Shown here: in pieces, positions 24,442 to 33,492 of the stretch
How the letters are laid out: each line of letters opens with the position of its first letter
How positions within the stretch are numbered: the stretch's first letter is position 1
From: CAYVHB01 sp964450865
GTDB taxonomy: Bacteria; Bacillota; Clostridia; Saccharofermentanales; UBA5734
Length of the DNA: 64,000 nt
Reading direction: 5' to 3'
Assembly: GCA_964450865.1 (NCBI GenBank)
Contig: CAYVHB010000014.1
Coordinates: 1-64,000 of the forward strand
Notes under the pieces: model-generated
Seen by the model: the letters and a program-made list of their open reading frames with translations, nothing else
What the model was told of the DNA's origin: nothing
Databases searched by the model: none
Made by a program: the position numbers and the translations under genes

Positions 24442-26250
24442 TCAGACCGGTTCGCCAGGGGTCACGAATTCCGGCTTCGGACTGCCGGACCCTTCCCTGT
24501 AGAAGACGCTGTGGCCGCTGGTTTTTTTCGCGGTGTACATGGCGTGATCGCTCTGGCGGATGATGCTCTCCAGGTCTTCGCCCGGCTCATAGCGGGAGAC
24601 CCCGATACTGATGCCCGCTTCATAGGCTCGCGCATCAATCACGATCGGTTCACAAAATTGCCCGACTACCTGGTTGACAGTCTGGGAGATATCTCCCGTC
24701 TGGCGGTTGAGCCAGGTAAAGATCACGAACTCGTCTCCGCCATAACGGCAGACCAGGTCCCGCTCGTGAAAGCAGGCCTGGATGCGCCGGCTGGCCTCGA
24801 TCAGGACGCCATCGCCGACGCCGTGGCCGTACTGGTCGTTGATAGCCTTGAATTTGTCCAGATCCATAAACAGGATATAAAGCGCCTGACCGGGCGGGAC
24901 GGATATGCCCTTGTCGAGGATGGCATTCAGGCAGAAGCGATTCTTGAGACCGGTCAGGGGATCGATGTTGATCGACATCTCCAGCTGGTTCTTCTGTCGA
25001 TAGGCGTCGAAGAAGTTCATCATCGTCAGATAGGAAAAGAGGATCAGCATATACAGGAATGCGTAGGGAATAAGGCTAAAATCCGGCTCGGTATACAGCT
25101 CATGCAAGACCGCCGGTATCACAACGGCATAGGACAGAAGCATCAGGACCGCGCCCTTGCGGTGCTGGCGCAACCCCTGAATCAGGATATAGGAGAAATA
25201 AACCAGGCTAAGCACGACCAGGTTGACAAAGTACGGGTATAGTCTGCCGTATACTGTATTGGGCGTGAACAGGGTCAGGAACACGATCGCCAGGATCAGG
25301 CCGCGTGCGCTCCATTTGATGGCCGCGTAGCGGGGCGTGAACTGCAGGTGAAAAAACATCAGGACCAGAACGGGTAATAGCAGGTAGCCGACCATGAACT
25401 CGATGCGGACCGCCAGATCCCAGGGCATTGTTGGCAGGTAATCATAAATCTGGCGATGACCGCGCACAATCACCCGCACCACCAGCAGGAAACAGGCAAT
25501 GGAGAGGTGCAGTGAGGCGATGAAGTCGCGATTGACGGTAAAGGTGGACAGAAAAAACAGCCCCAGGACCAGGCTGAAGGTCAGCAGGAAAATTTCCAGG
25601 TTTTTCTGCGCGGTGACATGGGCGTTGAGCACGGATTCGGTTCCCAGCCGTATTGCTTTCCAGAAACCGCCATCCATGTAGTCAAAGTTGGCAACCTCCA
25701 GCAGGAACAGGGCCTGGCCGTTCGCATCCGCGTGAAAATAGCCAGTCTGGCTGTGCCAGGCGGGTACGTAGTCCGCCTGGCGGTCAGCGACCGTGCCGTT
25801 TTCGATGATCAGTCTCCCGTTGATCAGCAGCCGGTAAGCGCTGGCCTGATCGAGAATATTGACTGCATAATGCGTGTCCGGATTGAGCCCGCTCACTCGC
25901 AGCCGGTAGGTGGCCACGCCGGTGACGCCACCGCCTGGTCCGGGCTGTCTCAGCCAGTGGTCGGGTACGGTGCGATATTCGCTGGTCCGGGTGCCGGCCA
26001 TATTGGCAATATCATTAATCCGCAGATTGGGGTAATATTGCCATTGACCGCCCAGTATGACGACGTCACGGCCGGGCCAGTTGCCCAGGTCAAGCTGGCC
26101 CGCTGTCGCCTGTACCGATCTGGATGTTGCTTCGAGATGAAGCGTCTGGCTGATGAGCATCGCTGCGGTTGCAAGCAAAATCAGTGCCAGGATCACCCAG
26201 GGCACGAGTCTGCTTGCTATTTGTGCGGTCGATCGGCTTGCGATTGGCAT
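24442..26250 (-). CDS. Membrane diguanylate cyclase with 7TMR-DISM-like sensor
   Basis: 602 residues. The N-terminal membrane anchor (VILALILLATAAML) is followed by an extracellular jelly-roll-like region (~45-210; WPGRDVVILGGQWQYYP, VATYRLRVSGL, YRLLINGRLI), then seven hydrophobic helices (~215-400), then a GGDEF domain (~430-590; DPLTGLKNR, active site RYGGDEFVIF). The sensor-7TM layout matches 7TMR-DISM receptors that detect carbohydrates or other small ligands. The intact GGDEF signature predicts c-di-GMP synthesis. AGGGGCG lies before the ATG. It converges with the MBL gene at 45 bp. Confidence 0.9.
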   Translation of the reverse strand: MPIASRSTAQIASRLVPWVILALILLATAAMLISQTLHLEATSRSVQATAGQLDLGNWPGRDVVILGGQWQYYPNLRINDIANMAGTRTSEYRTVPDHWLRQPGPGGGVTGVATYRLRVSGLNPDTHYAVNILDQASAYRLLINGRLIIENGTVADRQADYVPAWHSQTGYFHADANGQALFLLEVANFDYMDGGFWKAIRLGTESVLNAHVTAQKNLEIFLLTFSLVLGLFFLSTFTVNRDFIASLHLSIACFLLVVRVIVRGHRQIYDYLPTMPWDLAVRIEFMVGYLLLPVLVLMFFHLQFTPRYAAIKWSARGLILAIVFLTLFTPNTVYGRLYPYFVNLVVLSLVYFSYILIQGLRQHRKGAVLMLLSYAVVIPAVLHELYTEPDFSLIPYAFLYMLILFSYLTMMNFFDAYRQKNQLEMSINIDPLTGLKNRFCLNAILDKGISVPPGQALYILFMDLDKFKAINDQYGHGVGDGVLIEASRRIQACFHERDLVCRYGGDEFVIFTWLNRQTGDISQTVNQVVGQFCEPIVIDARAYEAGISIGVSRYEPGEDLESIIRQSDHAMYTAKKTSGHSVFYREGSGSPKPEFVTPGEPV

Positions 26251-26344
26251 ACAGCGCCCCTGTTATCGTTTGCGTGCCGGATACTTTATGATGTGCCCGT
26301 AGCCGGTCCACCCGCCGGCCGCCGCGAATTTGCCGTCCGATCAT

Positions 26345-27124
26345 TCACATGTAAGTGATTTTGACTTCGGCGAAGTTGACCGTTCCGGTCAGTTTCAGGC
26401 GGGGGGCGTCAGGCGCCGGTGTTACGCCACCCGGATCGGTCACCGCTCCGGCAAAGGTACTGATCTGGTTGCTGACCTGCCAGGTTCGCGGCACAGTCAG
26501 CACGACGCCGGAGAAATGAACGCTGACGATAACCTCAAGGCCTTCCGGACTGATCCGGCATTGATCAAAATAGACGCGTGTCGAAGCAAAGTGGCTGTTG
26601 ATCAGGACCTTGCGCAGATTATTGCCTTGCAGATGGCGGATATGTTCGCCAAAGCTGGAATCAATGCTGACAAACTCATCATCGGTCAGGATGGTTTCCG
26701 AACGGCTGGCGGTACCTTCAGCCGCAGGACCGCCGGCGCCGTCGGCCGGGTGGCCGCCCGTGTAGACATATTGGCCTGCAGGCTGGCCGGTTGACGATGG
26801 CCCCTGGCCGGTCCGGTGTGAGCGCCGCGGGTGAAAGAGTACGGTCAGGCCGATGCCCAGCAAGGCGGTACCGCCCAGCAGCCAGTAAGGATTGAGGGTG
26901 GCCAATCCGAGCGCATCGCGCCAGAGGTAGACAATCAGGGCCAGCGGCAGCATAATCAGCAGAAAACGGACCCTGGGTATACCGGTTGCCGCCAGGCCGA
27001 GCAGCAGGATGCTGCCGACAATCCGGAAGATGTCGTAGGTTTCACCCAGGCCCATGGCCTTGAGTACCAGCAGGATACCCGCGCCGATGACCAATATGCC
27101 CCAGAACCACTTGTGTGCTTTCAT
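26345..27124 (-). CDS. LiaF-like membrane protein
   Basis: About 259 residues. The N-terminal ~100 residues hold four hydrophobic helices (WFWGILVIGAGILLVLKAMG and following). A Gly/Ser/Pro-rich linker (~105-145) leads to a beta-rich domain of the LiaF C-terminal/DUF5668-type fold (DDEFVSIDSSFGEHIRHL, LRKVLINSHFASTRVYFDQC, VIVSVHFSGVVLTVP, LKLTGTVNFAEVKITYM). LiaF-like proteins modulate cell-envelope-stress two-component systems, but no LiaRS pair is present here. Start ATG 27124; a TTG at 27130 has better ribosome-site spacing and is an alternative. Confidence 0.82.
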   Translation of the reverse strand: MKAHKWFWGILVIGAGILLVLKAMGLGETYDIFRIVGSILLLGLAATGIPRVRFLLIMLPLALIVYLWRDALGLATLNPYWLLGGTALLGIGLTVLFHPRRSHRTGQGPSSTGQPAGQYVYTGGHPADGAGGPAAEGTASRSETILTDDEFVSIDSSFGEHIRHLQGNNLRKVLINSHFASTRVYFDQCRISPEGLEVIVSVHFSGVVLTVPRTWQVSNQISTFAGAVTDPGGVTPAPDAPRLKLTGTVNFAEVKITYM

Positions 27125-27586
27125 TTCCAATCAAACCTCACTTCCTGCCGTATGGAAACCACAACATCCCCGCAGCGTCTGGCGGCGTTGTTATTGTGGC
27201 CAATGTCATTATTGTACGCCAGATCGGGCATAAAACACAGGGGGATCTGCAATTCAGCAGGTCCCGGGCGATGCTGATCCGTGTCAGCCAGTTCGAACTG
27301 GCCCGCGTCAGCTGCTGGTCGGCGCCAGTCTGCCCGGATCCGATTTTGTCAGCAACTGGGCCTCCTGGCAACCGGCCAGTGCCAGTGTTTTCATTTGCGC
27401 TGCAGCCCCTGACCTGATTTGTGCTATGATTGAATCAGGACGACGAAGCTTGAGAGCCTCATGACGGATCACCTGAAGATGATGACAAATCGCACAAAGT
27501 TGGAAAGAACTAAATTGGCAGATGGGCATGAACGGGACAAAAGGCTGGCAGATGGGCATGAATGAGCAAAAGGTTGGCGGATAATC
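27125..27586. other. Intergenic region upstream of the CDF exporter
   Basis: Apart from the 30-bp tandem repeat ending at the CDF start (27515-27604), no gene is seen. A TATGAT (27425-27430) is a possible -10 without a convincing -35. Short open frames here have no recognisable composition or homology. Confidence 0.4.
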
Positions 27587-27604
27587 ATGAATAAACAGCA
27601 AAGG
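27515..27604 (+). repeat. Three tandem ~30-bp copies of the CDF translation start region
   Basis: Units starting at 27515, 27545 and 27574 share (T/C)TGGC(A/G)GAT..(G/T)CATGAA...AAAGG. Each has an ATG (27528, 27558, 27587); the third is the start of the exporter gene. The second ATG opens a very short frame ending at TAA 27582-27584. Confidence 0.85.
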
Positions 27605-28732
27605 AAAAGTCCCTCAGACTGCGCCGACGACGATTCCTGCAGACGCATACACGACCAGGGTGAAAGTGATGCCGGAGCGCACAGCCACGACTCGCACGCA
27701 TACCGCCTCACCGACAGCCGTGCCGGTGCCCACAGCCACGATGCCCACGGCCATGATGCCCACGGCCATGATGCGCACAGCCACGATGCCCACGGCCATG
27801 ACGCCCACAGCCATGATCACGGCCACAGGCCGGGCCACGTCCATGCTCATGGTCACAGTCATGATGCTGCCAATTTGTCCGGTCGCAAGATTTTCTGGGT
27901 AACGGTACTCAATGTGACGATTACGCTGGCCGAGCTGGCCGGTGGCCTGATTTCCGGTAGCCTGGCACTTTTATCGGACAGCATGCATAATTTCAGCGAT
28001 TCGGTGGCGATTGTCATGAGTTATCTGGCTAACCAGATTGCCCGGCGCCCGAAGAATGCCCGCAAAACCTTCGGCTACCAGCGGGCGGAGATTCTGGCGG
28101 CCTTTGTCAATGCCGCCGTCCTGCTGGCCATTTCCCTCTTCCTGATCGTCGAAGCGGTGCGCCGCTGGCGCCAGCCGGAGACCATCAATGGCACCCTGAT
28201 GATGGTAGTGGCAATCATTGGCCTGGCGGCCAACCTGTTTTCGGTTTATCTGCTGGAAAAAGATTCACACCATAATCTGAATATCAAATCGAGTTATCTG
28301 CATCTGCTTGGCGACACTGTATCCTCTGTCGGCGTTGTGCTTGGCGGCCTGGCCATTCGCTTTTGGGGTGTTCTCTGGCTGGATCCGCTGATCACGATCC
28401 TGATCTCGCTGTATATTGGTAAGGAAACCTGGGGAATCCTGCGCAAAACTGTGGATATTCTCATGCAGGGATCCGCTGACCTTGATTATCCGTCCATCGT
28501 ACAGGACATCGAAGCCATTGACCGTGTTCGCAATATTCATCACATCCATTCCTGGATGATTAACGACCGGACGATTCATTTTGAAGCTCATCTGGACCTC
28601 GATGACATGCCCCTGCATGATGTACAGCTGATTTACGGGCAGGTCGAAGAACTGCTAGCTGAACGCTACGGGATCAGTCACGTCACCTTGCAGGCTGAAG
28701 TGGACAAATGTGCCAACAAAAACGTGTTCTGA
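27587..28732 (+). CDS. CDF-family zinc/cation exporter with His-rich N-terminus
   Basis: 381 residues. Residues ~20-90 are histidine-rich with seven or so H-D-A-H-(G/S) repeats encoded by a 15-bp unit (about 27728-27823), a probable Zn-binding segment. Six membrane helices follow, with the family motif SDSMHNFSDSVAIV in helix II (Asp/His transport site) and a second acidic site near HLLGDTVSSVGVV in helix V. The C-terminal cytoplasmic domain has HHIHSWMINDRTIHFEAHLDL. This is the CzcD/ZitB-like architecture; likely Zn2+ (also Cd or Co) for H+ exchange. Its translation start lies within a tandem repeat. Confidence 0.94.
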   Translation: MNKQQRKSPSDCADDDSCRRIHDQGESDAGAHSHDSHAYRLTDSRAGAHSHDAHGHDAHGHDAHSHDAHGHDAHSHDHGHRPGHVHAHGHSHDAANLSGRKIFWVTVLNVTITLAELAGGLISGSLALLSDSMHNFSDSVAIVMSYLANQIARRPKNARKTFGYQRAEILAAFVNAAVLLAISLFLIVEAVRRWRQPETINGTLMMVVAIIGLAANLFSVYLLEKDSHHNLNIKSSYLHLLGDTVSSVGVVLGGLAIRFWGVLWLDPLITILISLYIGKETWGILRKTVDILMQGSADLDYPSIVQDIEAIDRVRNIHHIHSWMINDRTIHFEAHLDLDDMPLHDVQLIYGQVEELLAERYGISHVTLQAEVDKCANKNVF

Positions 28733-28838
28733 AAGATGGACAAACCCCGCCAGCCGCTGACCCGGTTTGCTGTGCGACGACTGCAGCTTCGATCATCCCG
28801 CTTGAAGATACATCTGTCCCGGTCTCAGTTGTATCCGT

Positions 28839-30011
28839 TCATTTTGCTGCCACATCCGCTCCGCCCGCCGGCGCAACTGAGCGTTTGCGGTTTTTCGCGG
28901 CGTACATCTTTCCGTCGATGCGGCGGACAAAGTCCTGGACAATCACGTCTGACTTCGGATCAAACAGGTCATAGCCGATACTGAACGCCAGCTGGAAGGG
29001 GTAGCGCTGTTGCGCATTAAAGGCATCCAGCCCGGCCTCGATGCGTTGCTCAATCATGGCCAGATCGGCAACATTCTGTACCTCGGCCAGCACGGCGAAC
29101 TCGTCACCGCCAAAACGACAGATCAGGTCATCTTTGCGCAAGCTGCGCCGCAGCACATCCGCCGCCTCCTCCAGGGCCCGGTCGCCCAGGTCATGGCCGT
29201 AAAGGTCGTTGATTTGCTTGAAATAATCCAGGTCGATCATAAAACCACCCAGATGATACTGGGGACGGGCATTGGCCTGGTACATTTCCAGATAGCGGTC
29301 AAACTGCCGCCGGTTGGCCAATCCAGTCAGGTGATCGGTGAGCAGCGCTTTATTCTGGATGTACAGGTAGACTATCAGGATGGAAAAGCTCATAGCCAGC
29401 CAGAGCAGGCTCAGGCCGAAAAAGAGAACCTGCAAGGTGCCACAGATAAAGGGTGGCGCGGCAAACAGCAGAAAGGCATAAAACTCTTTGCGGCGGATTT
29501 CATTTTTCCTGATCATCACCATAACAATCGAAACGATAATATAACCATAATCGAGGATCGTCAACAGATGAAAGAAAGGGCCGCGCTGGTATCGATTGGC
29601 CGCGTCAATTACAAACATGTATCCGCCGGACAAACTGGCCAGGGCCAGTAGTGCATTCAGCAGCAAAGGCAGGATGATCAGCCGCTCCACCCGGCTATCG
29701 TGCCGGGCGCGGCGTCCGGAATGCAGCTCGGCATAACTGCGGATAAAAAGCGTCCAGAAGGCGACGGGCGCCGGATTCAGGATGTAAAAGACACAGACGA
29801 TAAACAACATCGGCCCTCGTCCGCCCACGACGGTCTGCCCGTTGTAGACATTCAGCAGCAGTTCGAACAGCAGTAGCAGAGCCGTACTGGCCATCATGCC
29901 CAGGAAATAGCGCTGCGTGGCATCATCGCGGTTGTGGCGCCGGTCCATATGGAAATAAATCAACGTCAGGATCGCCAGGCCGGTGAGGCCGGTCTGGATA
30001 TAATACCCCAT
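28839..30011 (-). CDS. Membrane-bound diguanylate cyclase
   Basis: 390 residues. Six or seven hydrophobic helices occupy ~1-210 (LTGLAILTLIYFHMD to LLWLAMSFSILIVYLYI). A GGDEF domain covers ~215-375: DHLTGLANRRQFDRYLEMY, then RFGGDEFAVLAEV with the intact active site. No extracellular sensor domain is evident. GGAGATAGC precedes the ATG. The third GGDEF protein of the window is at 56594-58738. Expected product c-di-GMP; signal unknown. Confidence 0.9.
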   Translation of the reverse strand: MGYYIQTGLTGLAILTLIYFHMDRRHNRDDATQRYFLGMMASTALLLLFELLLNVYNGQTVVGGRGPMLFIVCVFYILNPAPVAFWTLFIRSYAELHSGRRARHDSRVERLIILPLLLNALLALASLSGGYMFVIDAANRYQRGPFFHLLTILDYGYIIVSIVMVMIRKNEIRRKEFYAFLLFAAPPFICGTLQVLFFGLSLLWLAMSFSILIVYLYIQNKALLTDHLTGLANRRQFDRYLEMYQANARPQYHLGGFMIDLDYFKQINDLYGHDLGDRALEEAADVLRRSLRKDDLICRFGGDEFAVLAEVQNVADLAMIEQRIEAGLDAFNAQQRYPFQLAFSIGYDLFDPKSDVIVQDFVRRIDGKMYAAKNRKRSVAPAGGADVAAK

Positions 30012-30027
30012 ATGTAGCTATCTCCTT

Positions 30028-30876
30028 TCACGGCTGTATCGGCGGTTTTCGCCTGAGACGGCGGATTTCGGCCTTGCTGGCCGGATCAATGCGCCGGGAT
30101 TCAGCGATTTTCTGCAAGGCTTTGTTGAACGTGCTATCGTCGAGCACCGGTGTTCGCAGCCAGGCGCCGGTTGGGCCGGGCTGTTTGTCAAAACTGGTGG
30201 CAACGGTCCAGGCGATGGCCATTTTGACATAATAACCGGGGTGGCCGATGCTGGCCATGGCGGCCAGGGACCGGTCGATATAGGCGTTGTCCAGATAATA
30301 TTGCAGCAGCATGACGATGCCAAAGCGGACGGTATACTCCTGGCTGGAAAACAGGCAGGGTTGAATAAAATCCCAGACGATCGCCTGGTTCTGCCGGGCA
30401 AAATGAAGCGCGCTGGCAAAGCTGTCGCAGATTGCCCAATTGCTGATTTTAGGCACGAAAGCAGCGATCCGCTCCAGGCGTTCGGCCGCTGTCATTTTGG
30501 CCTGGCCGATAACCAGCCCCTGCAGCAGGGCTTCCTCGTGTGTATCTGCTGTAGCTGTTGCCAGATAGTTGCGCCAGTCACCCTGGGCCAACTGGCGGGC
30601 CAGCCGGCGCAGCTCGGGCATGCGGATGCCCAGGATTGTCCCGGCGCCTGGTATCAGGCCGGCGATAAATTGCCGGTATTGGCTGTCAGCCAGGGCCAGC
30701 AGCTGGTCCCGGAGCTGGCTGGCCAGCAGTGCCGCAGGCTGCAGCTGGTCCGTGAGCTGGCTGGACGCTGGCGGTACCGGCCTGTTGCGAATCTGCTTGA
30801 TCTCTTTTGGCTCGTGCTGTTTCCTCATCTGTTTTTCCGGACATTCACGTGGTGGATGGTCAAGTAGCGACGTCAT
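30028..30876 (-). CDS. AlkD-like DNA alkylation repair HEAT-repeat protein
   Basis: 282 residues. From about residue 55 the sequence follows the AlkD HEAT-repeat fold: YRQFIAGLIPGAGTILGIRMPELRRLARQLA, a helical series including KISNWAICDSFASAL (a motif lining the DNA-binding cleft), VRFGIVMLLQYYLD, and YYVKMAIAWTVATSF. AlkD removes N3- and N7-alkylated bases. The N-terminal ~45 charged residues are not part of the family; a later start (ATG at 30828) is possible because neither ATG has a strong ribosome site. It follows the GGDEF gene's upstream side by 16 bp and lies close to aguB. Confidence 0.87.
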   Translation of the reverse strand: MTSLLDHPPRECPEKQMRKQHEPKEIKQIRNRPVPPASSQLTDQLQPAALLASQLRDQLLALADSQYRQFIAGLIPGAGTILGIRMPELRRLARQLAQGDWRNYLATATADTHEEALLQGLVIGQAKMTAAERLERIAAFVPKISNWAICDSFASALHFARQNQAIVWDFIQPCLFSSQEYTVRFGIVMLLQYYLDNAYIDRSLAAMASIGHPGYYVKMAIAWTVATSFDKQPGPTGAWLRTPVLDDSTFNKALQKIAESRRIDPASKAEIRRLRRKPPIQP

Positions 30877-30890
30877 GCGCGCGGCCCGCC

Positions 30891-31769
30891 TCAGGGTAGT
30901 GGCTGAACACCGTCATAGGTGCAGATAGACCGATAAAGGTCCGGACGGCGATCGCGGAAGATGCCCCATTCGCTGCGCTGCCAGGCGAGACGATTCAGGT
31001 CGAATTCAGCAGTCAGGATCGTTTCACTGACGCGGTCAGCTTCCTGCAGCTTGTTGCCCTGCGGACCGGCGATAAAGGACGAGCCGTAGAAGTCGATCGT
31101 CGAGTCCTCGTCTGATTCAGTACCAATACGATTGGCGGCAATAACCGGGATCAGATTGGCGGCGGCATGGCCGAGCATGCACATCTGCCAGTGATCCCTG
31201 GAGTCAACGGTCCTGTCGAGCGGCTCGGAACCGATGGCCGTCGGGTAGAATAGCAACTCGGCGCCCTGCAGGGTCATGCAGCGCGCTGCTTCCGGAAACC
31301 ACTGGTCCCAGCAAATGCCGACGCCAATCCGGGCATAGCGTGTCTGCCAGACTTTAAAGCCTGTATCGCCGGGATTGAAGTAGAACTTTTCTTCATAGCC
31401 GGGACCATCAGGAATGTGACTTTTGCGATAAGTTCCCAGCACCTCGCCGTCAGCATCGATGATAGCCACGGTATTATAGCGGGCACAATTTTTCTTTTCA
31501 TAAAAGCTGATCGGCAGCACGATGGCCAGCTCGCGGGCGATCGGACGAAAATGATGGACTGCCTGGTTGGCAGACAGTTCACTGGCGTAGGCGTAATAAT
31601 CGGCCTTTTCCTTCTGGCAGAAGTAAGGGGTCTCGAAAAGCTCCTGCAGCAGAATGATCTGGGCTCCCCGGGCTGCGGCCGCGCGGACCAGTTTCTCGGC
31701 GCGGGCGATGTTTTCGCTGATGTTGGCAGAACAGGCCATCTGGGTGGCGGCGACTGTCACTTTGCGCAT
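30891..31769 (-). CDS. aguB: N-carbamoylputrescine amidase
   Basis: 292 residues of the nitrilase superfamily. The catalytic triad regions are E in LLQELFETPYF, K in YRKSHIPDGPGYEEKFYF and C in VGICWDQWFPEA. The YFNPGDTGF and RDHWQMCMLGHAA motifs match N-carbamoylputrescine amidases. It hydrolyses N-carbamoylputrescine to putrescine, CO2 and ammonia, the step after AguA, whose gene lies just upstream on the same strand. Start set at ATG 31769, preceded by GGAGGGAAG; an ATG at 31826 lacks such a site. Confidence 0.93.
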   Translation of the reverse strand: MRKVTVAATQMACSANISENIARAEKLVRAAAARGAQIILLQELFETPYFCQKEKADYYAYASELSANQAVHHFRPIARELAIVLPISFYEKKNCARYNTVAIIDADGEVLGTYRKSHIPDGPGYEEKFYFNPGDTGFKVWQTRYARIGVGICWDQWFPEAARCMTLQGAELLFYPTAIGSEPLDRTVDSRDHWQMCMLGHAAANLIPVIAANRIGTESDEDSTIDFYGSSFIAGPQGNKLQEADRVSETILTAEFDLNRLAWQRSEWGIFRDRRPDLYRSICTYDGVQPLP

Positions 31770-31910
31770 GGGATAACTTCCCTCCGATCCGGTCATGATG
31801 TGAATGGGTAATCTGACTTGTCTCATCGGAACGCGACATGATCCGCGTCGTTCCGATCAGGCTGGCTTTTGATGAACGGGCAGTCGGTGCCGCGGGCTTG
31901 GCGGCTGTGT

Positions 31911-33065
31911 TTAGCGGGGGGCCGTCCAGCCGGCGGCCGGCATCTGCTGGGTTGTGCAGTGGACGTTGCCACCTTCGGCGATGATGCCAAGGCCGTTGAC
32001 CGGGCGGATGCGCCGTCCGGGGAAGAGCCCCGCAAGGATTTGTGTGGCCATCTGGTCTGTCACAGCAGCCTCGCCGCCAAAAACCGGCAGAATGAGGCCG
32101 TCGTTGACCAGGTAAAAATTGAGGTAACTAAGCGTCAGGCGTTTGCCCCGATATTCACGGCGGGGTGGCTGGGGGATGGGGATGATCGTCAGCGGTCGTC
32201 CCCGGGCATCGGTAGCCTGGCCCAGAATAGCCAGGTTCTCCTGCGTGATGGCATAATTTTCGTCGGCCGGGTCGTCGCAGACCTGGATGATGATGGCGCC
32301 TGGTGCGGCAAAGCAGGCGATATTGTCGACATGGCCGTCGGTTTCATCACCATTGAGACCTCGTTTCAGCCAGATAAACTGGCTGACTTGCAGGTACTGC
32401 CGCAGACATTGCTCGATCCGGGTGCGGCTCATCTTGGGATTGCGATTGGGATTAAGCAGGCATTCCTCGGTCGTCAGCAGGGTGCCTTCACCGTCGACAT
32501 GCAATGAGCCGCCCTCCATCACCAGCGGCGCGTCAAGGCGCGGTACCTGATAATGCGCCAGGATGGCCGGGGCAACCTGGTCATCTTTGTCCCATGGTGC
32601 ATATTTGCCACCCCAGGCGTTGAAACGCCAGTTCACGCCAGCCAGCTTTCCCGCTGGATCGACCAGGAAGGTCGGGCCGTTATCCCGCAGCCAGGCGTCA
32701 TTATGGGGGATGGCCAGGCAATCGATCGGGTAAAGCGGCTGCGCCGCGCTGGTGGAATTTGCCGGCTCAAGCAGGCTTTTGGGGTCCGCCACGACCGTCG
32801 TGACAAACTGGCGGACGATGTCGGTTTCGTCAGGGTTGGTGATGATTGTAACGGGTTCGAATTCGGCGATAGCCCGGATGATTTCCCTGTAGCCTTCGGC
32901 AACCTGGGCGTAATTTTCTGGATAAACCATCGAGTCCTGGACCGGCCAGGCAACGAAAGTGCGCTGATGGCGCTGCCATTCCGGCGGCATCCGGTAATCG
33001 CTGACAAAGGGCATCTCATGGGACAACTCGCCGGGTAACTGGCCTGGCAACTCAATGGGCAGCAT
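31911..33065 (-). CDS. aguA: Agmatine deiminase
   Basis: 384 residues of the agmatine/peptidylarginine deiminase family. Motifs include MPPEWQRHQRTFVAWP, NDAWLRDNGPTFLVD, VMEGGSLHVDGEGTLLTTEECLLN, GLNGDETDGHVDNIACF, and the catalytic cysteine in GGNVHCTTQQMP. It converts agmatine to N-carbamoylputrescine and ammonia. Together with aguB it forms the two-step agmatine-to-putrescine route, probably one transcript. No arginine decarboxylase gene is in the window, so agmatine is presumably imported or made elsewhere. GAGG precedes the ATG. Confidence 0.95.
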   Translation of the reverse strand: MLPIELPGQLPGELSHEMPFVSDYRMPPEWQRHQRTFVAWPVQDSMVYPENYAQVAEGYREIIRAIAEFEPVTIITNPDETDIVRQFVTTVVADPKSLLEPANSTSAAQPLYPIDCLAIPHNDAWLRDNGPTFLVDPAGKLAGVNWRFNAWGGKYAPWDKDDQVAPAILAHYQVPRLDAPLVMEGGSLHVDGEGTLLTTEECLLNPNRNPKMSRTRIEQCLRQYLQVSQFIWLKRGLNGDETDGHVDNIACFAAPGAIIIQVCDDPADENYAITQENLAILGQATDARGRPLTIIPIPQPPRREYRGKRLTLSYLNFYLVNDGLILPVFGGEAAVTDQMATQILAGLFPGRRIRPVNGLGIIAEGGNVHCTTQQMPAAGWTAPR

Positions 33066-33492
33066 AGAATGCCTCGCTTCGTTTTCATTTTGCTGTCCAT
33101 TATAACATGTATGTCCCTCAATGAATAATCCTTTACTGATATGAAAACAGGTCTTCTCAATGAAAAAATCACAACTGATATGAAAACAGGCCTTTCAACG
33201 AAAAAATCTGCAACTGATGAAAAAACAAACCTCTTGATCAGAACACCGGTCTTTTCTGGCAAAATAAAACCTGTTCCATGTCAGAAAGGTTTTACACCCG
33301 GTGTCATGAAGAGAACCCTGCAAATCCAGGGTTTGCAGGGTTCTCCGGGTTTTGGGATTCAGAATGGAAGTATAGTGCCATAACAAGGACAAGGATCACG
33401 GACGGAGACGGCTCATAGCATATAGCCCGGAATGGCTCGACATTTTATCAGGAGACTTCAGGCGATCCGGTCTTCAGGAAGCAGCCTGGTCT
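33066..33492. other. Intergenic region with 39-bp repeats and a hairpin
   Basis: Holds 39-bp tandem repeats (33135-33240), a small AAAACCT/AGGTTTT inverted pair (~33267-33294) and a 14-bp perfect inverted repeat (33311-33324/33332-33345; AGAACCCTGCAAA arms, 7-nt spacer). The hairpin lies downstream of the alpha-galactosidase gene but has only a short T-run, so terminator function is uncertain. The short open frame here simply reads the repeats. Confidence 0.55.
33135..33240. repeat. 39-bp tandem repeat, about 2.7 copies
   Basis: Units start at 33135, 33174 and 33213 with ACTGAT(AT)GAAAA; the first two are full length and nearly identical, and the third is degraded. They lie upstream of aguA. 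Confidence 0.88.

Noticed and set aside
24397..25242. Plus-strand open frame of ~280 codons
   Set aside because: It is antisense to the GGDEF gene, whose domains are clear; the antisense peptide has no recognisable domain.
27728..27823. CRISPR-like array
   Set aside because: The 15-bp repeats encode the His-rich HDAHG segment of the CDF exporter and have no spacers.
33141..33383. Small plus-strand open frame encoding repeated DMKTGL-like peptides
   Set aside because: It simply reads the 39-bp tandem repeats and lacks a ribosome site.
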